Part shown: piece after piece, positions 33,934 through 42,327 of the stretch
Layout: each line of letters begins with the position of its first letter
Numbering within the stretch: position 1 is the first letter of the stretch
Source of the DNA: Phycisphaerae bacterium
GTDB taxonomy: Bacteria; Planctomycetota; Phycisphaerae; UBA1845; Fen-1342
Direction of reading: 5' to 3'
NCBI GenBank assembly: GCA_017999985.1
Contig: JAGNKU010000016.1
Coordinates: forward strand, 1 to 64,000
Length of the DNA: 64,000 nt
Position numbers and translations under genes: made by a program
The notes under the pieces: model-generated
Told to the model about the DNA's origin: nothing
What the model saw: the letters and a program-made list of their open reading frames with translations, nothing else
Databases searched by the model: none

Positions 33934-35454
33934 TTATGGGAGCCGCGCCAGTAGCTCGGCGAGCTGGTCGCCGACCACTTCCGCTGCCTGGTCGTAGTTG
34001 CACAGGACCACGACCGTGCAGCCCGCATCGAGATACATGTCGAACCGGGCGCTGATGCCCGCGAAACCGCCGCTGTGGCCCACGACGCGATTGCCCGGCG
34101 TGCCGCGGATCGCGAAACCGTGGCCGTACCCCTGGCCTTGACCGCCGGACTGCGCCGACGGCGTCCACATCCGGGCCGCCGTCTCTGGTTTGACAAGCTT
34201 GTTGGTGCGCAAGGCCTGATCGAAGCGCAGCAAATCCTCAACCGTGGAGAACCCGCCGCCCGCCGGCCCGCCGCGAATCACGTGCTTGAAGAGATTGGTT
34301 TCCCAATGCTCGCCGACGTCGTCCGCCGCCCAAGTGTAGCCGACGGCCAGGTTCGGCACCGGCCGGTCCAGGTCGTAGCAGTCGCTGTTGGTCATGCCCG
34401 CCGGCGTATAGATGTTTTTCCGCACGTAGTCGTAGTAGCTCCCGCCCGAGACCTTCTCGACCACCGCCCCGAGCAGCAGGAACCCCGTGTTGCTGTACGC
34501 GTACCGTGTGCCGGGCTCGAATGCCAGCGTCGCCTCCACAAGCGGTTTGTAGTCGTCCACGACGCGGAATCTCTCGCGCGACCCCGCCATGAACGTGTCA
34601 TTGAAGTACGACCCGAGCCCCGCCGTATGCGTCAGCAAATGCTCGATCGTGATCTTGTCGGCCACCTCCCGCGGCAGCCAGTCCGGGCCGAGATACTTGC
34701 TCACCGGGTCGGCAAGACTCAGTTTCCCCCGCTCGGCGAGCTGCGCGATCGCTACCGCCGTGAACGACTTGTTGATCGACCCCAGGTTGAACTTCGTGTC
34801 CACCTTGTTGGGTATGTCGAAGTCCTTGCTCGCCTGACCCCACGCGCCCTTGAACCACACCTCCCCATCCTTCGCCAACAGGACCGCGCCCGAGAACACG
34901 TCTGCGGTGACGAGTCGCTCGATGAAGCGCTGCAATTCTTCGATCAGCTCGGGCCGCGTCAACTTGGGCGCCGGGGGCAGGTCCGTCGGCGGTCGCGCCG
35001 GTGAGATGGTCAGGCCGGCGATGCGGTGCGGCGGCTCACTTTCCACCTGCATCATGAGGCCGCGCCAGCCGCCGGTCAGTTTCTGCCGCAAGATCGCCAC
35101 CAACTCGCCAGCGCGGCGCGGCTGTTCGTAAGTGCGGATCGCGTAAAACTCGAGCCCGCCGCTCGCGCGCCGCACCCGCCGGAAGAAGTTCAGGTGATCC
35201 TTCATTGGCATGAAGTCACGGAACTCGGGCGCGAACGTGTCGTTAATGAACGCGCTCATGCGCGCGTCGTCGCCGGCGTTGATGGCGTCCAGCAGCCCGG
35301 TGAGGCGCTCGCCGGCAGGGCCGCTCGGCAGCTCGCGCACATCCTTGAAGTCGCCAGGCGATGGCTGTCCGAGCGCGTCGGGGAGCGCGTCGGTCGCGCT
35401 GGCCAGGGACACCGAGATCAGGACCGGCAGCCACAAGCGGTTCCACAGACCCAT
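33934..35454 (-). CDS. Serine beta-lactamase-like hydrolase (class C / PBP-like)
   Basis: From ATG 35454, with GAAGGAG upstream, the product has 506 residues and a signal peptide ending near residue 22. A DUF3887-like or cystatin-like region (about 35-140) precedes the beta-lactamase-related domain. Its motifs are intact: Ser226-x-x-Lys229 (SINK), Tyr320-Ser-Asn322 and a C-terminal HSGG in place of KTG. Such proteins include esterases, D-aminopeptidases and cell-wall enzymes, so beta-lactam resistance should not be assumed. The alkaline phosphatase gene follows on the same strand at about 120 bases. Confidence 0.85.
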   Translation of the reverse strand: MGLWNRLWLPVLISVSLASATDALPDALGQPSPGDFKDVRELPSGPAGERLTGLLDAINAGDDARMSAFINDTFAPEFRDFMPMKDHLNFFRRVRRASGGLEFYAIRTYEQPRRAGELVAILRQKLTGGWRGLMMQVESEPPHRIAGLTISPARPPTDLPPAPKLTRPELIEELQRFIERLVTADVFSGAVLLAKDGEVWFKGAWGQASKDFDIPNKVDTKFNLGSINKSFTAVAIAQLAERGKLSLADPVSKYLGPDWLPREVADKITIEHLLTHTAGLGSYFNDTFMAGSRERFRVVDDYKPLVEATLAFEPGTRYAYSNTGFLLLGAVVEKVSGGSYYDYVRKNIYTPAGMTNSDCYDLDRPVPNLAVGYTWAADDVGEHWETNLFKHVIRGGPAGGGFSTVEDLLRFDQALRTNKLVKPETAARMWTPSAQSGGQGQGYGHGFAIRGTPGNRVVGHSGGFAGISARFDMYLDAGCTVVVLCNYDQAAEVVGDQLAELLARLP

Positions 35455-35586
35455 GCGATGCTCCTTCTTCTGGAGTGGTCTGAATGCGGGCACAGTCTAA
35501 CTGCACAGGGTTGGGGACGCCGACCGGGGGCGCCACCGGTCAAGAAATTCGCACGTGTAGTCTCCCGCGTGGCCGTCGGCCGGTGA

Positions 35587-36402
35587 TTACCGTGGCTCCA
35601 GCAAAGGTCCCGTGAAGGCGCGCTGGAAACGCGCATAGTCAGCGAAGTCGACATCGCCGTCGCTGTCGAGATCGGCTTCGCTGGGGTCTTCGGCCGGGGT
35701 GGGGGCGAACTCGGCCGAGACGACGTAACCGGCTTCGCCCGAGACCAGGGGGTAATCGTCCCATCCCTCCCAGGCCTCCCCATGCAGATCGGTGGCGACC
35801 AATAGCTCGTACACGCCCGGCGGAAGCTCCGTTGCGAACGCGACAGACATGTCCGTGAATAGCTCGGGGCTCCATTCGCCGCTGCTCATTTCGAGGTAGA
35901 TACTGTTTGCATAGAGCGTTGGGCCGGCGACCTGCCGGAGTTCGACGTTCGCATGGAGCAAGAGCGTCCAGGCAGAGGAGGTCCCGTCGGCGAAGCCACC
36001 GAGCGAGACGTACCCGACCAGATCGACCGTCGCGCGCTGCGGAACGGCGAAGCGCACCTGACAGCGGTTCTCGGCAGACTCGAAGTAGAGGGGACCGTAA
36101 TTCGGTCCAGACGTGACGATGATGTCCGCCGCGCCGAACGCGTCGATCGTCGCCGCCGTCACCGCGGAATACTGGCCGGCGCTCGCAGCCCGCGGGACGG
36201 TCGGTGATTGCGCGCAGATGTCCGCCTGCCACAGGTCGAATCCAACCGCCGAATTGTACTCCTCGACGTTCTCGGGGCTGTTTGGTTCGTACCGCTCGCC
36301 GACCGCGGCCTGGACGTGCCGGTCCTGTTGCACGGGATAGATCGGCTGCGCGGTGGCGGCGACACTCAGTGCCAAAGCAATGAAGGCGGCCAGACGAGAC
36401 AT
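35587..36402 (-). CDS. Secreted protein with C-terminal dockerin/EF-hand-like repeat
   Basis: From ATG 36402 (AAAAGGAG upstream) the product has 271 residues: a signal peptide (MSRLAAFIALALSVAATAQ), a beta-rich body, and a C-terminal calcium-binding loop DLDSDGDVDFADYARFQRAF followed by TGP. That tail is the single dockerin-like repeat seen on many planctomycete exported proteins and may serve as an attachment or sorting element. The body resembles no domain I know. A good promoter (TTGAGA-18-TATACT) is found upstream at 36494-36523. Confidence 0.75.
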   Translation of the reverse strand: MSRLAAFIALALSVAATAQPIYPVQQDRHVQAAVGERYEPNSPENVEEYNSAVGFDLWQADICAQSPTVPRAASAGQYSAVTAATIDAFGAADIIVTSGPNYGPLYFESAENRCQVRFAVPQRATVDLVGYVSLGGFADGTSSAWTLLLHANVELRQVAGPTLYANSIYLEMSSGEWSPELFTDMSVAFATELPPGVYELLVATDLHGEAWEGWDDYPLVSGEAGYVVSAEFAPTPAEDPSEADLDSDGDVDFADYARFQRAFTGPLLEPR

Positions 36403-36493
36403 GCAACGCTCCTTTTCCCCGGGGCGTGGGCGGTGCACCCGTTGTCCGCACCGTACCCCGAATGATGGCGCGATCCGCGAGACCCTCAACCCC

Positions 36494-36523
36494 AGTATAG
36501 AGATGGCCCACGTCGCATCTCAA
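36494..36523 (-). promoter_or_regulatory. Promoter of the dockerin-like protein gene
   Basis: Minus-strand -35 TTGAGA (plus 36518-36523), 18-base spacer, -10 TATACT (plus 36494-36499). The predicted transcript starts near 36487, giving a leader of about 85 bases. Confidence 0.5.
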
Positions 36524-36563
36524 GCCAATTCAGCGCCGCGCCGGGCGGGTATCCGTCCAGCGG

Positions 36564-36594
36564 TTGTAACCTCCTTCCCCGCGCCGTGTACAAT
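36564..36594 (+). promoter_or_regulatory. Candidate promoter of the C39/metalloprotease fusion gene
   Basis: Plus-strand TTGTAA (36564-36569) and TACAAT (36589-36594) are separated by 19 bases, slightly long. The start of transcription would be about 15 bases before the ATG at 36616, leaving room only for the GGGAG ribosome-binding site. Confidence 0.4.
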
Positions 36595-36615
36595 TCGGCA
36601 GCCGGGAGACTCGCC

Positions 36616-38028
36616 ATGCGCTCTGCCTGCCTGCTCGCGACGATCCTGCCACTTCTGTGTGTCGCCGCCCTTGCCGACGCTCCCTATGCCGACGTCCTCA
36701 TCGCGGACGTGCCGCACGTCGTCCAGAAGCCCGACTTCTGCGGCGAGGCCTGCGCCGAGATGTACCTCCGCAAGCGCGGCCATATCATCACGCAGGACCA
36801 GGTGTTCAACGCGTCCGGCCTGGACCCGACCCTCGGCCGCGGTTGCTACACGGCCGAGCTGGACACCGCCCTTGGTCGCCTGGGATTTAGGACCGGCGCG
36901 GTCCGCTACACGGTGGCGGCGGCCCGGGCGGACCAGCAACTCGAAGAGCAGTGGGGGGCCTTGCATGCCGATCTCCTCCAGGGTGTACCGTCCATCGTCT
37001 GCATGCACTACAGCGACCAGCCGCGGACCACCGAGCATTTCCGGCTGGTCCTCGGCTATCGCGCGGAGTCCGACGAAGTCGTCTATCACGAGCCGGCGGA
37101 AGTCGACGGCGCGTACCGGCGTATGCCGCGCACGCAGTTCCTCAAGCTCTGGCCGCTCAAGTACGAAGCCAAGCGGTGGCAGGTCATCCGCTTTCGTCTC
37201 GCGGCGGACAAGATTGTGGCTCCGCCGGCGACGGAGGGCTTCACCAGCGCGGACTATGCTCAGCACATTCTCGAGCTGAAGAAGAAGCTGCCGTCGCATG
37301 GCGACTTCACGATCGTCGTGCAGCCGCCCTTCGTTGTCATCGGCGACGAGTCACGCGACACGGTCCGCCGACGCGCGGAGGACACCGTGAAATTCGCCGT
37401 CGATCGCCTGAAGCGCGATTTCTTCCAGCGCGATCCGGCGGAGATCCTCGACATCTGGTTGTTCAAGGATGATGCCAGCTACCGGCGAAACGCGAAAACG
37501 ATCTTCAACGACGAGCCCACGACGCCGTTCGGGTATTACTCGAGCACGAACAAGGCGCTGGTGATGAACATCGCGACGGGTGGTGGAACGCTGGTGCACG
37601 AGATCGTGCATCCGTTCATGCGCGCGAATTTCGCGGAGTGTCCGCCGTGGTTCAACGAGGGGCTGGGCAGCCTGTACGAGCAGAGCTGCGACCGGGACGG
37701 CCACATTCGCGGCCTGACGAACTGGCGGCTGCGCGGCTTGCAGGACGCGCTCCGCGGCGACGGCGTGCCGACGATCGAGGCGCTGACGGCGATGGACACG
37801 GACGCGTTCTACGAGCACGACCGCGGGACGAACTACTCCCAGTCGCGCTATCTGTGCTACTACTTGCAGGAGAAGGGCCTGCTGGTGAAGTTTTATCGCG
37901 CCTTCGTCGCTGCGCAGGCAGACGACCCGACGGGCTACAAGACACTGCAAGCCACGCTTGGCGAAACCGACATGGCCGCCTTCCAACGCAAGTGGGAAAA
38001 GTACGTCCTGAAGCTGAGATTCCCGTAA
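36616..38028 (+). CDS. Exported protein fusing a C39-like cysteine peptidase domain to an HExxH metalloprotease domain
   Basis: From ATG 36616 (GGGAG upstream) the 470-residue protein has a signal peptide to about residue 21. Residues 30-190 match papain-like peptidase C39 domains: VPHVVQKPDFCGEAC with probable nucleophile Cys42, a histidine at about 141 (HFRLVLGY), and VVYHEP. Residues 200-470 contain a gluzincin-type metalloprotease: His328-Glu329-x-x-His332 (HEIVH), with Glu348 in WFNEGLGSLYEQ as likely third ligand, as in DUF1570-like proteins. Both sites look intact. After the stop, GAGAGCG and CGCTCTC arms flank a 30-base loop and could be a weak terminator. Both peptidase activities are inferred from motifs. 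Confidence 0.75.
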   Translation: MRSACLLATILPLLCVAALADAPYADVLIADVPHVVQKPDFCGEACAEMYLRKRGHIITQDQVFNASGLDPTLGRGCYTAELDTALGRLGFRTGAVRYTVAAARADQQLEEQWGALHADLLQGVPSIVCMHYSDQPRTTEHFRLVLGYRAESDEVVYHEPAEVDGAYRRMPRTQFLKLWPLKYEAKRWQVIRFRLAADKIVAPPATEGFTSADYAQHILELKKKLPSHGDFTIVVQPPFVVIGDESRDTVRRRAEDTVKFAVDRLKRDFFQRDPAEILDIWLFKDDASYRRNAKTIFNDEPTTPFGYYSSTNKALVMNIATGGGTLVHEIVHPFMRANFAECPPWFNEGLGSLYEQSCDRDGHIRGLTNWRLRGLQDALRGDGVPTIEALTAMDTDAFYEHDRGTNYSQSRYLCYYLQEKGLLVKFYRAFVAAQADDPTGYKTLQATLGETDMAAFQRKWEKYVLKLRFP

Positions 38029-38089
38029 ATCGGAGAGCGGAGCTGCTCCTGGACCATTGCTCGGCCGGACGCTCTCTTTCACAGGAAGC

Positions 38090-39973
38090 CTAATCCTTCG
38101 CCGGCACCGGCCCCGCAATTAGCGCATATTCCTCCAGCGGCGTACGGTCGCCAGTCGCGATCAGCTCCGCGTTCAGCCGCACCTTCGCCATCTCAACGTC
38201 GATGAACCGCCGCGCCACGCGCTGCTTCCGTTGCCGCAGCGCCGCCAGCTTCGCCTCGGACAGAATCGCCTGCGGCCCCGGCGCGCCCGCCGGCCCCGCC
38301 GCCTGTTGCAGCAGCAGATGCCCGATGAACACCGCCGCCGCCGCATCGACCAGTCGCCGGCCCGCCAGATCGAGATAGTCCGTGCTCTGGCTCTTCACGA
38401 ACGCGATCGAGTTCAGCACGTGCATCCGCCCCTCGACGAGCTTCTGCTTCAGCTCCGCCAGCACCGGGTCGGCGTAGTTGCGTTCCTCGAACTCCAGCAC
38501 GCGTTTCTCGAACGCCCCCGAGCACACGCCGCGCACCGCCGCCACGATCTGAAGCTGGCTCGTGCCCTCGTAGATATTCGTGATGCGGGCGTCGCGCAGG
38601 TAGCGTTCCGCCGGATAGTCCCGCATGTAGCCCGACCCGCCCAGGACCTGCAGCCCCATGTCCGCCACGCGATTGCACATCTCGGATGCGTAATACTTGC
38701 TCATCGGCGTGAGCATGCCGTTGAGCCGCTTCAGCGTCCGCGCGAGTTCCTTGCGCGCCTTCAACTCGTCCTTGTCGGCTGGCGGGCTGAATTCCAGCAC
38801 CATCGTGTTGTTGTTTTCGATGTCGCACACGCGGCTCGTCTCGTACGTCAGCGCGCGGGCCGCCTCGATCGCGATCTTCATTTCCGTGATCATGTCCGCG
38901 ACCGCCGGCAGCCGCTCGATCGGCCCGCCGAACTGCTTGCGCGAGTTCGCATACGTCCGCGCCAGCCGATACGCCGCCTCGGCGATGCCGAGCGACTGCC
39001 CGGCGATGCCGACGCGGGCGCCATTCATGAGCGCCATGACGTAGGTGATGAGTCCGCGTTGCCGCTGGCCGATCAGCTTCGCCGGTGCGTCGTCATAGAC
39101 GAGTTCGCACGTCGGCGACCCGTGAATACCAAGCTTGTGCTCCAGGTGTCGGACGCGGATGCGGTTGCTGCGCTCCGACAGGAACAGGCTCAGCCCGCGC
39201 CCGTCGGCGATGTCCGCCTCGCTGCGCGCCAGCGTGAGCAGGATCTCGCCGCAGCCGTTCGTGATGAACCGCTTCACGCCGCGCAGGTACCACTGCCCGT
39301 TTTCCTCGATCGCCCGCAGGCGGACGGCCTGAAGATCGCTGCCGGCGTCGGGCTCGGTGAGGACCATCGCCCCCGTAACCTCGCCGCGCGCGAATCGCGG
39401 CAGGTACTCGTCCTTGACCGCGTCGTCGGCGAAGGCATTGATCGTCTCGGCGATGCCCTGCAGGCCGAAGATGTTCATCAGCGAGGCATCGGCCCGGCTG
39501 ACGATCTCGATGGCCATCGAGTAGATCAGGTTCGGGCAGTTCAGCCCCCCGTACTTACGGGGCAGGGTGAAGCCCATCAGGTCGGCCTGCGCCAGCCGGC
39601 GCAGGTTGTCCTGCACGAGCGGATGCAGCGTGACGGTGCCGTCCTCGTTGAGCGTGTTGCCCTCGGCGTCGATCTGCTCCGCGCGCGGGGCGATGGTATT
39701 GCCGGCAACGTCGCCGACGATTTCGAGGATGCGACGATAGTTGTCGATCGCATCAGCCTCGTCGACGGGCGCATAGTCGCACGTGTGACACTGCTCCTTG
39801 TGCCACTGCTCTTGAGCAGTGTCTTCCGCGCCGGCCTTCGGGTGCTGCCCCGGAGCAGTAGCACCCGCGCGCCCCTCCGCGAACCCGCGTTCCTGCACTC
39901 GCGCCAGCTCGGCGAGGTCCATGTGGTGGAAGAGGAAAAGGATGTCGTCGTTGTCAGTGAAGAAGTTGGGCAT
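38090..39973 (-). CDS. Acyl-CoA dehydrogenase (large form) with repeat-derived N-terminal insert
   Basis: This 627-residue FAD enzyme has the family blocks MGFTLPRKYGGLNCP, MVLTEPDAGSD, KRFITNGC, ARVGIAGQSLGIAEAAY, YANSRKQFG, and QVLGGSGYMRDYPAERYLRD. The likely catalytic base is the Glu of NIYEGTSQLQ. A C-terminal extension past residue 480 matches the longer, roughly 600-residue ACAD subgroup. Residues about 36-64 (from GATAPGQHPKAG to EQCHTC) are encoded by palindromic DNA and look like an in-frame repeat insertion. It is upstream of nothing but downstream of its own ETF pair: etfB2, etfA2 and this gene form one minus-strand unit, so a dedicated redox complex is likely. Confidence 0.92.
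   Translation of the reverse strand: MPNFFTDNDDILFLFHHMDLAELARVQERGFAEGRAGATAPGQHPKAGAEDTAQEQWHKEQCHTCDYAPVDEADAIDNYRRILEIVGDVAGNTIAPRAEQIDAEGNTLNEDGTVTLHPLVQDNLRRLAQADLMGFTLPRKYGGLNCPNLIYSMAIEIVSRADASLMNIFGLQGIAETINAFADDAVKDEYLPRFARGEVTGAMVLTEPDAGSDLQAVRLRAIEENGQWYLRGVKRFITNGCGEILLTLARSEADIADGRGLSLFLSERSNRIRVRHLEHKLGIHGSPTCELVYDDAPAKLIGQRQRGLITYVMALMNGARVGIAGQSLGIAEAAYRLARTYANSRKQFGGPIERLPAVADMITEMKIAIEAARALTYETSRVCDIENNNTMVLEFSPPADKDELKARKELARTLKRLNGMLTPMSKYYASEMCNRVADMGLQVLGGSGYMRDYPAERYLRDARITNIYEGTSQLQIVAAVRGVCSGAFEKRVLEFEERNYADPVLAELKQKLVEGRMHVLNSIAFVKSQSTDYLDLAGRRLVDAAAAVFIGHLLLQQAAGPAGAPGPQAILSEAKLAALRQRKQRVARRFIDVEMAKVRLNAELIATGDRTPLEEYALIAGPVPAKD
39791..39866. repeat. Palindromic repeat inserted in the acyl-CoA dehydrogenase reading frame
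   Basis: Two adjacent hairpins lie inside the coding region: CACTGCTC-TT-GAGCAGTG at 39804-39821, an uninterrupted 8-bp stem, and an imperfect GGTGCTGC...GCAGTAGCACC at 39841-39866. The encoded residues are hydrophilic and absent from the usual family N-terminus, so the element appears to have inserted in frame. Confidence 0.6.
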
Positions 39974-39975
39974 AA

Positions 39976-40072
39976 GAAAAGCTCTCAGCTATCAGCCTTC
40001 AGCCGTCAGCCAGAAACTGCATGGTTTTCCGGGAGGCCTCGCACTTCTGACTTCTGACCTCACGTTTCTGAC
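39976..40072. repeat. TCAGC-type short tandem repeat spacer
   Basis: The gap between the dehydrogenase and etfA2 holds degenerate units (CTCAGC, ATCAGC, TTCAGC, GTCAGC) followed by the opposite orientation (CTTCTGACTTCTGACC, TTTCTGACTT). Similar blocks occur at 41125-41290 and 44979-45030. Confidence 0.6.
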
Positions 40073-41107
40073 TTATTCCTTCGGCCGCTCCTTGATCGCC
40101 TTCACCATCATCGGAATCACCTGGTTCAAATCCCCGACGATCCCGTAATGCGCCACGCCGAAGATCGGCGCTTCCTTGTCCCAGTTGATCGCCACGATCT
40201 TGGCCGACTCTTCCATGCCCGCCCGGTGCTGGATCGCGCCGCTGATGCCGCATGCGATGTACAGCGCGGGCCGCACGGTCGTGCCGGTCTGGCCCACCTG
40301 GTGCGCCTTGTCGATGAACCCGCCATCGACCGCGGCCCGCGACGCGCCCACGGCCCCGCCGATCGCGCCTGCCAAATCGTGAATCACCTTGAAGTTCGCC
40401 TTGCTCCCCACGCCGCCGCCGCCCGCGACGATCGTCCGCGCGCCCTTCAGGTTCACCTTCCGCGGCTCGCGGTGCCGCTGAATCAGCCGGACGGCGAAAT
40501 CCTGCTCCTCGAACTGGACCTTCTCCGCCACGATTTCGCCCTTGCGCTGCATGTTCGGCTCGCGCAGCGGCATGACGCCCTCGCGTACCGTCGCCATCTG
40601 CGGCCAGCGCTCGGGATTGATGATCGTCGCGATGATGTTCCCGCCGAACGCGGGCCGGATCTGCAGCAGCAGGTTCTTGTGCGTGACCTTCGCCGCCGGA
40701 TCGGGCACGTCGGCGATGTCGAGATCGGTGCAGTCCGCGGTCAGTCCGCAGCGCATCTGTGAAGCCACGCGCGGCGCCAGGTCGCGGCCGAGCGCGGTCG
40801 CGCCGAACAGCACGATCTGCGGCTTGTGCTTCTCGATCAGCGTGCAGATCGCGCGCGCGTACGGCTGCGTCTGGTAGTGCTCCAGCCGCCGATCCTCGAC
40901 GAGATAGACGTTGTCCGCACCATGCTGAATCAGCCGGTACGACAGCTCGCGGGCATTCCAGCCGACGAGCACCGCGCCCATCTTCACGCCCAGCCGTTCA
41001 GCCAGCTCGCGCGCCTTGCCGCAGAGCTCCAGCGCGACATCATGCAGCGCGGCGTCTTCCTGCTCCGCGAAAACCCAGACCTCGCCTTGTCGATTCACAG
41101 GAATCAT
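40073..41107 (-). CDS. Electron transfer flavoprotein alpha subunit (second, bifurcating-like set)
   Basis: This 344-residue EtfA has the FAD domain with VAGGGGVGSKANFK, VGASRAAVDGGF, QVGQTGTTVRP, YIACGISGAIQH and APIFGVAHYGIVGDL. The N-terminal part (MIPVNRQGEVWVFAEQEDA; LVGWNARELSYRL) resembles the EtfA of anaerobe butyryl-CoA dehydrogenase/ETF complexes and FixB-type proteins rather than the mitochondrial form. The ATG at 41107 has GGAG upstream. It lies between etfB2 and the acyl-CoA dehydrogenase gene, with repeat-filled spacers on both sides. Confidence 0.92.
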   Translation of the reverse strand: MIPVNRQGEVWVFAEQEDAALHDVALELCGKARELAERLGVKMGAVLVGWNARELSYRLIQHGADNVYLVEDRRLEHYQTQPYARAICTLIEKHKPQIVLFGATALGRDLAPRVASQMRCGLTADCTDLDIADVPDPAAKVTHKNLLLQIRPAFGGNIIATIINPERWPQMATVREGVMPLREPNMQRKGEIVAEKVQFEEQDFAVRLIQRHREPRKVNLKGARTIVAGGGGVGSKANFKVIHDLAGAIGGAVGASRAAVDGGFIDKAHQVGQTGTTVRPALYIACGISGAIQHRAGMEESAKIVAINWDKEAPIFGVAHYGIVGDLNQVIPMMVKAIKERPKE

Positions 41108-41124
41108 GGCAACTCCGACGAAAA

Positions 41125-41290
41125 GTCAGCAGTCAGCAGTCAGAAGTCATAAGTGCCGACCGCCCGCCCACGGTTCTCGTTCCATGCACGCGTGTCGGCG
41201 CGGTTGCTTCTCATACTTCTGACTCATCACTTCGAGCTTCTGACTTCGCGCTTCCGACTTCCGACCTAATACTTTGACTTATTACTTCTT
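41125..41290. repeat. Oppositely oriented AGTCAG / CTGACTT repeat blocks between etfB2 and etfA2
   Basis: AGTCAGCAGTCAGCAGTCAG and related units run at 41125-41153; the reverse-sense block (CTTCTGACTC, CTTCTGACTT, CTTCCGACTT, CTTTGACTTATT) runs at 41215-41290. The two ends could pair into an imperfect stem in the operon transcript. No gene lies in this gap. Confidence 0.6.
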
Positions 41291-41293
41291 GCT

Positions 41294-42250
41294 TCATCCC
41301 AGCGTGTGATCCACGACGAGTTCGCGGATCAGTCTGCGCACGCCCTCTTCCGTCGGCGGAATCTCGGTGTAGCCCTCTTTCGTGAGCACGATCGCCTGCA
41401 CGCGGTGCACCTTCGTCGGCGAGCCGGCCAGACCGCACCAGCTCAGGTCCGCTTTGATGTCGTCCAGCCCCCACTGGTCCATCATCAGCCCCCGCGCCCG
41501 CAGCGTCTCCGCCCGCCGTTCAACCTCGGCCTCCAGCGCCGCCGGCGACAACTCAGCTGGAGCTTTGTGCTCTCCCGGGGACAGCAAAGCTCCTGCTTTG
41601 CTTTCTTCCTTCACCGCCGCCTCCAACTCCGCCCGCACCACCGCGCGCTTGTACTTCATCACGCGCCGTGCGGCCGGCGGACGCGGCTCGGCCGCTGTGT
41701 CGAGCACCGTGATCAGCACCGGCAGCCGCACTTCGACCAGCTCCCACCCATTGCCGACGTTCCGGCGAATACGGGCGGTGCGGTCCTTCAGCTCGACGAG
41801 TTCCTCCAGGTACGTCACCTGCGGGATGCCGAGCTTCTCGGCGCACTGCGGCCCGACCTGCGCGGTGTCGCCGTCGATGGCCTGCCGGCCGCAGAAGACG
41901 AAGTCGTACTGGCCGAGCGTGCGGATCGCCCGGCTGAGGATGTAGCTCGTCGCGAGCGTGTCGCTGGCGGCGGCCCGGCGATCGGTGAGCAGGATGGCCC
42001 GGTCGGCGCCGCGATAGAGGCAGTCGCGGAGCACGTCCGCGGCCTTCGGCGGGCCCATGCTGATGACGGTCACGGTCCCGCCGTAGCGGTCGCGGACCTG
42101 GAGTGCGACCTCCAGCGCATGGAGGTCTTCGGGGTTGAACACGGTCGGCAGGGCGGCGCGGTTGACGGTGCCGTCGGCCTTCATGGCCTCGGCGGTGATG
42201 TTCGCCGTGTCGGGGACCTGCTTGACGCAAACGACGCTGTGGTACGGCAC
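41294..42250 (-). CDS. Electron transfer flavoprotein beta subunit (second, bifurcating-like set)
   Basis: This 318-residue EtfB shows VVCVKQVPDTANI, FNPEDLHALEVAL, VTVISMGPPKAADVLRD, GADRAILLTDR, SDTLATSYIL and GRQAIDGDTAQVGP. That series is like the NAD-binding EtfB of electron-bifurcating ETF/Bcd complexes in anaerobes. About residues 216-231 (around AGALLSPGEHKAPAE) are encoded by a palindromic repeat and interrupt the normal charged helix. The start is GTG 42250 with GGGAG upstream. It is the first gene of the etfB2-etfA2-dehydrogenase unit. Actual bifurcation is an inference. Confidence 0.92.
   Translation of the reverse strand: MPYHSVVCVKQVPDTANITAEAMKADGTVNRAALPTVFNPEDLHALEVALQVRDRYGGTVTVISMGPPKAADVLRDCLYRGADRAILLTDRRAAASDTLATSYILSRAIRTLGQYDFVFCGRQAIDGDTAQVGPQCAEKLGIPQVTYLEELVELKDRTARIRRNVGNGWELVEVRLPVLITVLDTAAEPRPPAARRVMKYKRAVVRAELEAAVKEESKAGALLSPGEHKAPAELSPAALEAEVERRAETLRARGLMMDQWGLDDIKADLSWCGLAGSPTKVHRVQAIVLTKEGYTEIPPTEEGVRRLIRELVVDHTLG
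41559..41602. repeat. Palindromic repeat inserted in the etfB2 reading frame
   Basis: AGCAAAGC-TCCT-GCTTTGCT forms a perfect 8-bp hairpin at 41583-41602. An overlapping outer pair GGAGCTTTG / CAAAGCTCC spans 41559-41593. A related hairpin (AGCGAAGC-TCT-GCTTTGCT) is intergenic at 43412-43430, which supports a mobile element family. Confidence 0.6.
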
Positions 42251-42327
42251 GTTTAGGCTCCCTCACACTCTCCACCGTGGAAAGCCCCGCGAAACTAGCA
42301 GCGCGCCGCCGGAGCGTCAAGGGAAGG

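Noticed and set aside
38033-38076. Terminator after the double-protease gene
   Set aside because: GAGAGCG/CGCTCTC arms exist but the loop is 30 bases and the T-run is only three bases, too weak to list as a feature.
41125-41290. Possible CRISPR-like array
   Set aside because: The units are 6-8 bases, degenerate and without spacers of constant length; no cas genes are nearby.
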